A stretch of DNA of 12,128 bases from an uncultured Gammaproteobacteria bacterium (GTDB taxonomy: Bacteria > Pseudomonadota > Gammaproteobacteria > Arenicellales > UBA868), in the NCBI GenBank assembly GCA_913051905.1, contig CAJXBY010000069.1:1-12128 (forward strand), in the 5' to 3' direction. The position numbers were made by a program, and so were the translations under genes. Each line of letters starts with the position of its first letter. The first letter of the stretch is position 1. Below are positions 1 through 6,582 of this stretch, piece after piece. The notes beneath the pieces were generated by a model. That model ran no database searches. It was given only the letters and a program-made list of their open reading frames with translations, and was not told where the DNA came from.

Positions 1-716
1 GTTTTCTTTTTATATTCGCGAAACTGATTCTGTAAACGTCCGTTTTCTTCCAGACTTTGCTTCAGCTTTGTACTTAAGGTGTTAATTTTCTTGCCCAGAC
101 TTATCGTCTGGCGATTTCTTTCTGAACGCAGATTGTCGAGTTCTTTGCTGATTTTTTCGATCTTTTCTTTCAGAATCCCGTTCTTCTTGACGTCAGTCCG
201 TAATGAAGCTCCCGAGAGATGGGACAACATGTGGACATCGCCATATATTTTTTCCAGAAGATCAGTCGTCAGTGAGGGATGCGAAACCAATGTCCAGAAG
301 GCGCCTGCAATATCACCCGAATCAATTGCCTTCTCCCAGGCACCACTCAAAATCTGCTCCGGAAAATTACCAATCTCCTTAATGATGCCAGAGAATTTTC
401 GGTCCAAGCGTTTTTGCAATCCCCGCGTGATCTTCGAATCTTTGTCGCTGGCGAGATTAACGAACGCTTTATGTAAATCATAGTCGTTGAAATTCTGCCA
501 GGTCGAACTATTGTCGTGCTCCGCGATTGTTCGGAGTTCTTCTATAGTTGCGCAGGTTCCTACGACACTACAGAGAATCTTCGTAGGCAATTCCCAGAGC
601 TTTTTACGCCGCTTAGAGGATCTAGGACGGGCCTGATATTCGAGATACTCTTTGGACAGGGTAGGGGTTGACTCACCGGGGCTGTCTGAACTGTATAAGA
701 CGGAGTTGAAAGTCAT
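1..716 (-). CDS. DUF2325-type coiled-coil protein, 3' end cut by window edge
   Basis: The frame is open from an ATG at 716 down to base 1 without a stop, giving 238 residues, so the C-terminus lies outside the window. The N-terminus has a basic patch (residues 30-39), then LWELP and the two-cysteine motif CSVVGTC (49-55). Residues 158-167 hold YGDVHMLSHL with two His. From about 175 to 238 the sequence is charged and heptad-like (Lys/Glu/Leu), a probable coiled coil. From memory, this N-terminal pattern fits proteins ending in a DUF2325 domain; that domain itself is not visible. Function is unknown. It lies 111 bp downstream of, and on the same strand as, a Fur-controlled iron-binding protein gene, so iron-linked co-expression is possible. 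No strong Shine-Dalgarno precedes the ATG. The gene is AT-richer than the right half of the window. That it is a gene is fairly sure; the family name is less so. Confidence 0.72.
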   Translation of the reverse strand, partial: MTFNSVLYSSDSPGESTPTLSKEYLEYQARPRSSKRRKKLWELPTKILCSVVGTCATIEELRTIAEHDNSSTWQNFNDYDLHKAFVNLASDKDSKITRGLQKRLDRKFSGIIKEIGNFPEQILSGAWEKAIDSGDIAGAFWTLVSHPSLTTDLLEKIYGDVHMLSHLSGASLRTDVKKNGILKEKIEKISKELDNLRSERNRQTISLGKKINTLSTKLKQSLEENGRLQNQFREYKKK

Positions 717-737
717 TTCGACATCGCCCCGGTGAGT
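671..737. repeat. 12-bp perfect inverted repeat around the DUF2325-type start codon
   Basis: Arms ACTCACCGGGGC (671-682) and GCCCCGGTGAGT (726-737) are perfect complements, separated by 43 bp that contain the start codon at 714-716. In the minus-strand mRNA the arms would pair and enclose the start region. It could be an operator for a dimeric regulator or an RNA structure limiting translation. Neither is proven, and a chance match of this length is unlikely but not excluded. Confidence 0.5.
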
Positions 738-800
738 TAAATCTGACAAAGGCACCGTTTTACGCAGAGGTTATCAACGAGGGAACGGTGCAACTCCCCG

Positions 801-836
801 AACGACTGGTCAACCGTCGGAATACGATCAGTCGTT
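801..836 (-). terminator. weak stem-loop at the end of the iron-binding protein gene
   Basis: AACGACTGGT (801-810) pairs with ATCAGTCGTT (827-836), ten base pairs with one G-T, around a 16-nt loop. It overlaps the stop codon at 828-830. No T-run follows on the minus strand, so it is not a standard intrinsic terminator. It may instead protect the 3' end or allow partial read-through into the next gene. Confidence 0.25.
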
Positions 837-1844
837 ATATTTCACTTCGTCTGCCAGTTTGATAGCAGCCGCACGATTATCGGCGACGGCAGCAAGACTC
901 AGCGAATCTTCTTTGAAACTACCCCAGGAATATTGCAGCGCACTCCAAAGTACACCCGGTTTTACAGGATATTCGGCATTCTTCTGAGCATACATCTCCT
1001 GCCCGGCCTCGCTGGCAAGGAATGCCATTAACTTGATCGCGTTTTCCTTGTTGGGTGCGTGCTTGGTCAGCGCAACACCACTGACATTCATGTGCGTACC
1101 CCGGTTCTCCTGGTTTGGAAAAATCACGTTTACCGACTGGGCCCATGGCACCTGTTCCGGGTCCTTGAACATCTTGGCCATGTAGTAATGGTTGATCACA
1201 GCCAGGTCACAGACCCCTTCTTTTATCGCCTTGATCTGCGCGCGATCATTGCCTTGCGGTTTTCGAGCGAGGTTGGCTTTCAGTCCCGATAACCACTTTT
1301 TTGCACCCTCTAATCCGTGATGGGCGATCATGCTGGCCGTCAGGGCGACCATGTAAGGATGTTTACCCGACCGTGTGCAGATGCGCCCTTTCCACTCGGG
1401 ATCGGTGAGCTCTTCATACGTGGTGATTGCCCCTGGTTCTACTCGATCCTTGGACGCAGCGATAATTCTTGCCCTCGTCGTCAGACCGAACCAATGACCC
1501 TTCGGTTCCATGTATTTGTCTGGAATGTCCGCAGCAAAACGGTTCCGATTCACAGATTGAGTCAACCCCGCCTTCTGAATATCAGACAGACGACCGATAT
1601 CTACGGTAAAGACGAGATCGGCCGGACTGTTTCGACCCTCACTTTCCAGTTTCTCCAACATCCCTTTTTTGGCATAGACCGAATTGACCTTGATTCCGGT
1701 CTCTTCAGTAAATTGAGCGAACATTGGGTCGATTAATGCCGGTTTCCGGTAACTGTATACATTCACTTCGCCGGCTTGACTGACAGAAGCCCAGCTCATG
1801 AGTGTGATCACAACACTCAAACTCCATACGAAAATATTTTTCAC
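828..1844 (-). CDS. fbpA: periplasmic Fe(3+)-binding protein of an ABC transporter (FbpA/FutA type)
   Basis: This 338-residue protein is a solute-binding component that captures ferric iron in the periplasm and passes it to an inner-membrane ABC permease. Residues 1-24 form a Sec signal peptide, with a hydrophobic core and likely cleavage at SQA|GEV. The mature N-terminus GEVNVYSYR carries the early tyrosine (Tyr30/Tyr32). NHYYMAKM places the paired iron-ligand tyrosines at 220-221, typical of the FbpA/FutA/IdiA family. Length is normal. The start is GTG at 1844, supported by GGAG at 1851-1854 with a 6-nt spacer. Two Fur-box-like sites lie over the predicted transcription start, implying induction under iron limitation. 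No permease (FbpB) or ATPase (FbpC) gene is adjacent, so these would have to be elsewhere. The next gene downstream is a DUF2325-type protein. The family is confident; the exact ferric ligand (free iron or a chelate) cannot be told. Confidence 0.9.
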   Translation of the reverse strand: MKNIFVWSLSVVITLMSWASVSQAGEVNVYSYRKPALIDPMFAQFTEETGIKVNSVYAKKGMLEKLESEGRNSPADLVFTVDIGRLSDIQKAGLTQSVNRNRFAADIPDKYMEPKGHWFGLTTRARIIAASKDRVEPGAITTYEELTDPEWKGRICTRSGKHPYMVALTASMIAHHGLEGAKKWLSGLKANLARKPQGNDRAQIKAIKEGVCDLAVINHYYMAKMFKDPEQVPWAQSVNVIFPNQENRGTHMNVSGVALTKHAPNKENAIKLMAFLASEAGQEMYAQKNAEYPVKPGVLWSALQYSWGSFKEDSLSLAAVADNRAAAIKLADEVKYND

Positions 1845-1871
1845 AATAAACTCCAGTCTCTTAATTGATGG

Positions 1872-1909
1872 TAAGAATCATTCTCACATGTTAATGAGAA
1901 TGATTCTTA
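1872..1909. promoter_or_regulatory. tandem Fur-box-like operators forming a 15-bp inverted repeat
   Basis: TAAGAATCATTCTCA (1872-1886) and TGAGAATGATTCTTA (1895-1909) are perfect complements with an 8-bp spacer. Each half, read as AATGAGAATGATTCTTATT (1893-1911) or its near mirror, resembles the gammaproteobacterial Fur box with its GAGAATGATTCT core. They lie 28-65 bp upstream of the GTG of the iron-binding protein gene and overlap its predicted transcription start, the classic place for iron-dependent repression. The Fur assignment rests on motif likeness and the target gene's function. Confidence 0.85.
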
Positions 1910-1937
1910 TTTAAAAAGAAAACTAGTCTACAGTCAA
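1909..1937 (-). promoter_or_regulatory. fbpA: sigma70-like promoter of the iron-binding protein gene
   Basis: On the minus strand TTGACT (1937-1932, five of six matches to the -35 consensus) is followed after exactly 17 bp by TTAAAT (1914-1909, four of six matches to the -10). The expected start, near 1902, falls inside the Fur-box repeat. The 5' untranslated region would be about 57 nt. Confidence 0.6.
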
Positions 1938-1939
1938 GC

Positions 1940-1965
1940 CCCCGAAGAACACTATTTCTCCGGGG
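1940..1965 (-). terminator. 10-bp GC-rich stem-loop after the MFS transporter gene
   Basis: CCCCGAAGAA (1940-1949) pairs with TTCTCCGGGG (1956-1965), ten base pairs with one G-T, around a 6-nt loop. It lies 32 bp past the MFS stop codon and just before the -35 of the next gene, so it would insulate the iron gene from read-through. There is no immediate T-run (the nearest is about 20 nt on), so intrinsic termination is likely but not certain. Confidence 0.5.
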
Positions 1966-1996
1966 TGCAAAAGAGTATTGGCTGGAACGCGAAGTC

Positions 1997-3196
1997 TTAA
2001 GAAGCTGTCTCGGCTCGGGCAACCATCGATGGCAGAAACGCCACCGAGATCAAAATCGCCAATGCAGCAGCGGTCAACACCCAGAACAACATATCAAAGC
2101 CCCAGAATCCGTAAATCCAGGCAATCAGCGGGACCGAACTGGCACTGACCGAAAACGTGACGATATAGCGCAACCCAAACACCCGGCTTCGCCACTCGCT
2201 GTGCGTGACCCTGCCGAGCAGTACGTCGTTAATGGGAACCTGCCCGAATACGGCCAACATAAAGACCGCACCCACCGCCAGTGCGGCCGAACCGGTAGCG
2301 CCGACCATGAGGACAAAAAACAAAGCCTGTATTCCAGCCACCGCCAGAAAAACCATTTTGAGCGAAACCCGGTCCAGCAGGAAACCGACAATCAACTGCC
2401 CGACCGAAGCCAGTGCGAAAACAAGAAAGGCGAATCCACCCACTGACGTGGCCGTCAAAGCGAGATCACCCAGTCGCTCGTCAAAGACCTTCGGCAATGA
2501 AAACGTCGTGCTTTGAAATACCAACCCGCCGACTGCGGTCGAGAAGAAAATGACCGCGAATATTTTCACCAATACGTTCCGCGGTACCTGTAGCCTTTGT
2601 TCGAATTTTGGTTTTCCACTGTAAGCTGCGACATCATCGAGCCGACGGCTTACAGATAAGAAGACTGCGTAGGTGAGCCCGATGGCTACACATACTGCTC
2701 CCGGCCAGACAAACGCCGACCGCCAGCCCGCCTGATCGATCAGAAAACCCGTCACCAGTGCAGCACATCCGACCCCGAGATTTCCGAACACACCATTGAT
2801 TGCCAGAGGCATACCCGTTTTAGCTCGTCCCTGTACGACCATCGCCAACCCGACAGGATGATAGATGGCGCCGAATATGCCGATTACGAACAATCCGATA
2901 CCGATCTGCAGAGGAGTCTCCGCCAACGCTGTGAGCATGGCGGATCCACCCATACCCAAGAAGAACACCAGCATCATACCTTTGCGGCTCCATTTGTCGG
3001 CCAACCAGCCTGCCGGCACCGCAAAAACCCCAAAAGCCACAAACCCCGGGGTAGCGTAAGGAATTAGCTCGGCGTAACCCATGCCCCACTCGCGGGTGAG
3101 TGCGAGGGCGGCCACCGCAGAAAAAATCAGAATAATCAGATGATCGAAAAAATGCCCCACGTTGAGAAATAGAAATTCCAGTTGCTTAGGTTTCAT
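1997..3196 (-). CDS. MFS transporter, fosmidomycin-resistance-like (YHPVG) type
   Basis: A 399-residue major facilitator protein of the inner membrane, normal length for 12 membrane helices. Hydrophobic stretches alternate through the whole protein, broken by a charged central loop around residues 183-210. The loop-2 signature GWLADKWSRKG is at 63-73, IYHPVG at 111-116, and a glycine-rich helix-5 region (GVFGNLGVGC) at 135-144. The YHPVG element recalls the Fsr-like MFS branch. The substrate cannot be predicted. I start it at ATG 3196, where MKPKQLEFLFLNVGHFFDH begins a normal MFS N-terminus. The frame is open a further 78 codons to 3430, but that extension is polar, unlike MFS, and has no ribosome site. 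The Shine-Dalgarno at 3196 is also weak. It is divergent from a zinc deacylase gene and could transport that enzyme's substrate or product, which is inference. Confidence 0.85.
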   Translation of the reverse strand: MKPKQLEFLFLNVGHFFDHLIILIFSAVAALALTREWGMGYAELIPYATPGFVAFGVFAVPAGWLADKWSRKGMMLVFFLGMGGSAMLTALAETPLQIGIGLFVIGIFGAIYHPVGLAMVVQGRAKTGMPLAINGVFGNLGVGCAALVTGFLIDQAGWRSAFVWPGAVCVAIGLTYAVFLSVSRRLDDVAAYSGKPKFEQRLQVPRNVLVKIFAVIFFSTAVGGLVFQSTTFSLPKVFDERLGDLALTATSVGGFAFLVFALASVGQLIVGFLLDRVSLKMVFLAVAGIQALFFVLMVGATGSAALAVGAVFMLAVFGQVPINDVLLGRVTHSEWRSRVFGLRYIVTFSVSASSVPLIAWIYGFWGFDMLFWVLTAAALAILISVAFLPSMVARAETAS

Positions 3197-3596
3197 CTGA
3201 TGCGCCGTTTTGTCGAATTCGGTAGCCGCCCTTATGGCGATTCGATTCCATTTATCCAGCGAGTGCCGGTGATGCTGAGTTAGCTGCCTGTAGAGCAGAG
3301 ATTCTGACACACGGTGCGGACCGATCAACAGCGATATACGGAAAACCTGCCGAGGTTGATGTGACTCCTTTTTTCCGGATGAAGCTCTGAAGACGGTAAA
3401 GTCACGACTGACCGGGGCCAGATCTGCCACACAGGGCTAGAGCGTCTTCTTTAACGATGCCAAGGCAGGGGTCGACTGGTGACGGTAGACTCCCTACTCA
3501 GTAAACCCGACCCTTCTATTGAAGCGGTTCCACTGATCATCGTCCACTGAGTTCCTGCCCGACTCAGCTACCCCCCTTCACCAAGGAAGCGATCCA
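3197..3596. other. non-coding divergent promoter region
   Basis: About 400 bp separate the starts of the MFS gene (minus) and the deacylase gene (plus). It must hold promoters for both, but I see no convincing -35/-10 pair or operator. The minus frame is open to 3430, without coding character resembling any known N-terminus. The only clear element is AAGGAAG at 3583-3589, the ribosome site of the deacylase gene. Confidence 0.5.
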
Positions 3597-4610
3597 ATGG
3601 CCATAACCGAACCCAAAGTCAGCTGCAGCATCGAATTTGACAGTGCGGGCAAGCATCACGGCTACCTGAGCGTACCCCACTCACGCAATGATTCTGGCTG
3701 GGGTGCCCTGCACGTACCCATCAGCATGATCGGCCACGGCGAGGGACCCACACTGGGGTTTTCGGGCGGCAACCACGGCGATGAGTACGAAGGACCCATC
3801 GCACTGATGAAACTGATCCAGCGACTTCAACCCGACGATATTCAGGGACGCGTGATTGTCATTCCGTGCCTGAATTATCCTGCGGTTATGTCCGGTGACA
3901 GGGTCTCACCCATCGATGGTGTCAATATGAACCGGGCGTTTCCGGGCCGCCGGGATGGTTCAGTATCCGAGATGATTGCCCATTTTGTATATTCGAAAAT
4001 CATCCCGCTCTGTGACGGCTGGCTGGACATCCACTCGGGAGGAAAGACCATGATGTTCTCGCCCTTTGTGGCTTACCACCGGCTGGAAGATCGCGAACTG
4101 ACGGAAAAGGCTCGGCTGGCTGCAACTGCAGCCGGCGGACCCATCAGCCTGGAACTGGTCGAACTCGATTCCGATGGTATGCTGGATACCGCCGTAGAGA
4201 ATGCCGGCAAGATCTTCGTCGGTACGGAACTCGGGGGCGGCGGAACAACCTCCACGGAGACTGTTGCCGTTGCAGAAGATACGGTAATGAATCTGCTCGC
4301 CCATTTCGGCCTGACCAAGAATCCACCGGTCACGCGGGAGGCCCGCGGGCTCGCTCCCACACGCCACATGCATATGCCGGATCCCGACTGTTTTACCATT
4401 TCAGAAGATGCCGGACTCTGGGAAGCTCTGACCGATCTGGATGCCCCCGTCAGCAAGGGCCAGGCACTGGGCCAGATACACTTCCCGCAAAAGCCGCAGA
4501 CAGACCCCGTTGTCTACACGTCCCGCATCGACGGCACATTGATCGGCCGCAGCCACAAAGTGCTGGTATCGCCGGGGGATTTTCTGGGCCTTGTTGCGCT
4601 CGACCTGTGA
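3597..4610 (+). CDS. AspA/AstE-family zinc deacylase, DoeB/EutE-like
   Basis: A 337-residue zinc-dependent carboxypeptidase-fold amidohydrolase that removes an acyl group from an N-acyl amino acid. Visible are GGNHGDEYEG (58-67, zinc ligands His60 and Glu63), the substrate-binding MNRAFPG (111-117, Asn112/Arg113), DIHSGG (144-149, third ligand His146) and TELGGGG, with a probable catalytic Glu211. A C-terminal beta domain (about 245-337) completes the family length. The N-terminal block SGWGALHVPI and overall size resemble DoeB/EutE, which deacetylates N-alpha-acetyl-2,4-diaminobutyrate in ectoine breakdown. No doeA, doeC, doeD or ectoine transporter lies in the window, so the substrate is only suggested. 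The start at 3597 has AAGGAAG with about 7-nt spacing. It is divergent from an MFS transporter and ends 24 bp from a convergent gene. Family certain, substrate open. Confidence 0.9.
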   Translation: MAITEPKVSCSIEFDSAGKHHGYLSVPHSRNDSGWGALHVPISMIGHGEGPTLGFSGGNHGDEYEGPIALMKLIQRLQPDDIQGRVIVIPCLNYPAVMSGDRVSPIDGVNMNRAFPGRRDGSVSEMIAHFVYSKIIPLCDGWLDIHSGGKTMMFSPFVAYHRLEDRELTEKARLAATAAGGPISLELVELDSDGMLDTAVENAGKIFVGTELGGGGTTSTETVAVAEDTVMNLLAHFGLTKNPPVTREARGLAPTRHMHMPDPDCFTISEDAGLWEALTDLDAPVSKGQALGQIHFPQKPQTDPVVYTSRIDGTLIGRSHKVLVSPGDFLGLVALDL

Positions 4611-4634
4611 GCTGCAACCTGAGTGGGAGCCGAG

Positions 4635-5336
4635 TCAGGACCTTCCGACACGTTTTCCAAAAAGATGCGACCGGGCCTCGGCATCAGGCGCCTCGTTGCC
4701 CCGACGGGAACGGGTCTCCTTCAGCAAGTCATAGCCCCGGCGGAGTGCGGGCCGCGTCTTGAGCGCGTCATACCAGCGGCGGATGTTCGGAAAATCTTCA
4801 AGATCGATCTGCTGGCTCTTGTAGGTCAGAACCCAGGGCCAGCAGGCCATATCGACGATCGAGTATTCGCCACAGATGTGTTCTTGATCTGCCAGTTGCC
4901 TGTTCAGCTCGTCGAATAGACGCAGCACGTTATATCGGTATCGATCTATCGCGTAGGGAATCTTGTCTTCGGCGTACAGTGCAAAATGCCCGTGCTGACC
5001 CATCATCGGACCCAGCTGGCTGGTCTGCCAGAACAGCCACTGGGTCGCCTGGTAGCGGCTGTTGAGATCAGCAGGTGCAAAACGGCCGGTCTTCTCTGCG
5101 AGATACAGCAAAATGGCGCCCGACTCTGCCAGAGCCAAGGGTCCGCCCCCGCCCGCCGGCTGATGATCGACGATCGCCGGCATCCGGTTGCTGGGGCTGA
5201 TGCGCTCGAAGGCCGGCTCGAACTGTTCCCCGCGTCCGATATTGACTTCGACGACCTTGTACGGCAGCGCCATTTCTTCCAGCGCGATCGAGATTTTCCA
5301 CCCGTTGGGCGTTGGCCAGTAATAAAGGTCAATCAT
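4635..5336 (-). CDS. yfcG: glutathione S-transferase, YfcG/Nu type
   Basis: A 233-residue cytosolic glutathione transferase closely resembling E. coli YfcG, a disulfide-bond oxidoreductase with two bound glutathiones. It starts MIDLYYWPTPNGWKI, with the Thr9/Asn11 pair that replaces the usual Tyr/Ser/Cys in this class. ISPSNRMPAIVDH (46-58, cis-Pro53) and ESGAILLYLAEKTG (71-84) complete the glutathione-binding thioredoxin-like domain. A helical C-terminal domain follows from about 95, with IPYAIDRY (127-134) and the N-capping segment SIVDMACWPW. The last 20 residues are a polar tail. It is the last gene of the run, 33 bp after a CoA-transferase stop, so it probably shares that transcript and may handle an electrophile or disulfide made by the pathway. 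Nu-class GSTs also act in beta-aryl-ether thioether cleavage in some sphingomonads; nothing here proves that role. Confidence 0.9.
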   Translation of the reverse strand: MIDLYYWPTPNGWKISIALEEMALPYKVVEVNIGRGEQFEPAFERISPSNRMPAIVDHQPAGGGGPLALAESGAILLYLAEKTGRFAPADLNSRYQATQWLFWQTSQLGPMMGQHGHFALYAEDKIPYAIDRYRYNVLRLFDELNRQLADQEHICGEYSIVDMACWPWVLTYKSQQIDLEDFPNIRRWYDALKTRPALRRGYDLLKETRSRRGNEAPDAEARSHLFGKRVGRS

Positions 5337-5369
5337 TCTGCAGTTCCAACCTTTGCAAGGCAGGGCTAA

Positions 5370-6572
5370 TCATTCGGAATACGCCTCGCGTCCGATTGCA
5401 CCCGCGTCACGCAAGTCATCGATCTCGTCCTCCGAGTAACCCAACTCAGCGAGGATCTGCCGGTTGTGCTCCCCGAGCCGTGGCGCACCCTGTGGGTCCG
5501 CCGGTGGTGTGCCTTCGAAACGTGCCGCCACCCGGGCCTGCCGTACGCGTCCAGCGACCGGGTGCTGATACTCCTTGAGTACCTCGCTGGCAATGATCTG
5601 GGGGTGTTTGAGGACTTGGTTCCGGGTGAGCGCAGGTGCGCAGGGAACTTCCTCACGCTCCAGAATCTCCAGCCACTCCTGGGTGGTGCGCGACTTGAGT
5701 TCGTCCTGAATCAGCGACAGGCGCTCATTGACATTCCGATCCCGAAGCGCACTGGTCTTGAAACGCGGGTCTTCCAGCAACTCCGGCCGGTTGAATGCCC
5801 GCGCCAACGCCGCCCACTCCTTGTCCCCCATGGTCGAGGCCGTGATGTAACCGTCTTTAGTCTCATAGATCAGATCGATAAAACTCGCTGCTGCCTGATT
5901 GCTTAACGAGCGGTCCAGGTAAGTCTGTCCACCCATGTCCGATGCCCACAGAAAATTCAGCACGGCGTCCAGCATCGAAAGCCGGACGTGTTGACCCTTA
6001 CCTGTTTTGGCCCGGGCCAGAAGCGCTGCCGTGACGGCCTGGGCAGCGACCACTGAGGTGAGCTTATCGGGCAGTATTGTGCGCACCAGGCGCGGCCGTT
6101 CACTGTCGGAGCCGGCCTGGATCGTGGTCAGGCCCGACAATGCCTGGATGATGGGGTCGTAGACCGGTTTGCCTGCCAGCGGCCCACTTTCACCAAATCC
6201 CGAGATCGACAGGTACACCACCTGTGGCGAAACCTCGCGGATGTCTGGCTCGGCAATACCCAGCCGCTCAACTACCCCTGGTCGAAAATTCTGGACAAAG
6301 ACATCAGCAGTAGCTGCAAGTTTCTTGAGCGCGCGCTTGCCCTTGGCATGCTTCAGATTGAGAGTCACGGACCGCTTGCTGCGATTGATGTTAAGAAAAT
6401 TGACCGGTAGGCCGTTACTGCGCCCGCCCAGTGAACGGGTAAAGTCACCTACTCCCGGTACTTCAACCTTGATGACATCGGCACCCTGATCACCGAGTAT
6501 GGACGTCGACCAGGGTCCTGACAGCATGGTCGACAGGTCAATAATCCGATATCCCTCCAGCGGTCCGCCCAT
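5370..6572 (-). CDS. class III (CaiB/BaiF) acyl-CoA transferase
   Basis: A 400-residue family III CoA-transferase, which moves coenzyme A between carboxylic acids through an aspartyl-CoA thioester. MGGPLEGYRIIDLSTMLSGP opens the protein as usual. GADVIKVE (30-37) and NRSKRSVTLNL (63-73) form the CoA-binding region. NFRPGV, YDPIIQALSGL (138-148) and LARAKTGKGQHVRLS (185-199) are family blocks. Asp169 in LPDK aligns with the catalytic Asp of formyl-CoA transferase. I chose ATG 6572 because family homology begins exactly there. An in-frame ATG at 6737 would add 55 residues lying wholly inside the upstream gene. The start follows the dioxygenase stop by 10 bp, so translation is probably coupled. 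The likely job is activating or recycling a carboxylic acid made or used by its neighbours. Donor and acceptor acids cannot be inferred. Confidence 0.9.
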   Translation of the reverse strand: MGGPLEGYRIIDLSTMLSGPWSTSILGDQGADVIKVEVPGVGDFTRSLGGRSNGLPVNFLNINRSKRSVTLNLKHAKGKRALKKLAATADVFVQNFRPGVVERLGIAEPDIREVSPQVVYLSISGFGESGPLAGKPVYDPIIQALSGLTTIQAGSDSERPRLVRTILPDKLTSVVAAQAVTAALLARAKTGKGQHVRLSMLDAVLNFLWASDMGGQTYLDRSLSNQAAASFIDLIYETKDGYITASTMGDKEWAALARAFNRPELLEDPRFKTSALRDRNVNERLSLIQDELKSRTTQEWLEILEREEVPCAPALTRNQVLKHPQIIASEVLKEYQHPVAGRVRQARVAARFEGTPPADPQGAPRLGEHNRQILAELGYSEDEIDDLRDAGAIGREAYSE

Positions 6573-6582
6573 CGTTGCAGCT

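Noticed and set aside
79..483. 134-residue plus-strand open frame at the left edge
   Set aside because: It is antisense to the open minus-strand frame with coiled coil and conserved motifs; the plus-strand product has no family features.
3197..3430. 78-residue N-terminal extension of the MFS transporter
   Set aside because: It is polar, not like an MFS N-terminus, and has no ribosome site. The transporter fold begins at 3196 with normal family length.
4611..4634. terminator between the deacylase and GST genes
   Set aside because: Only 24 bp lie between the convergent stops and no stem-loop with a T-run is visible.
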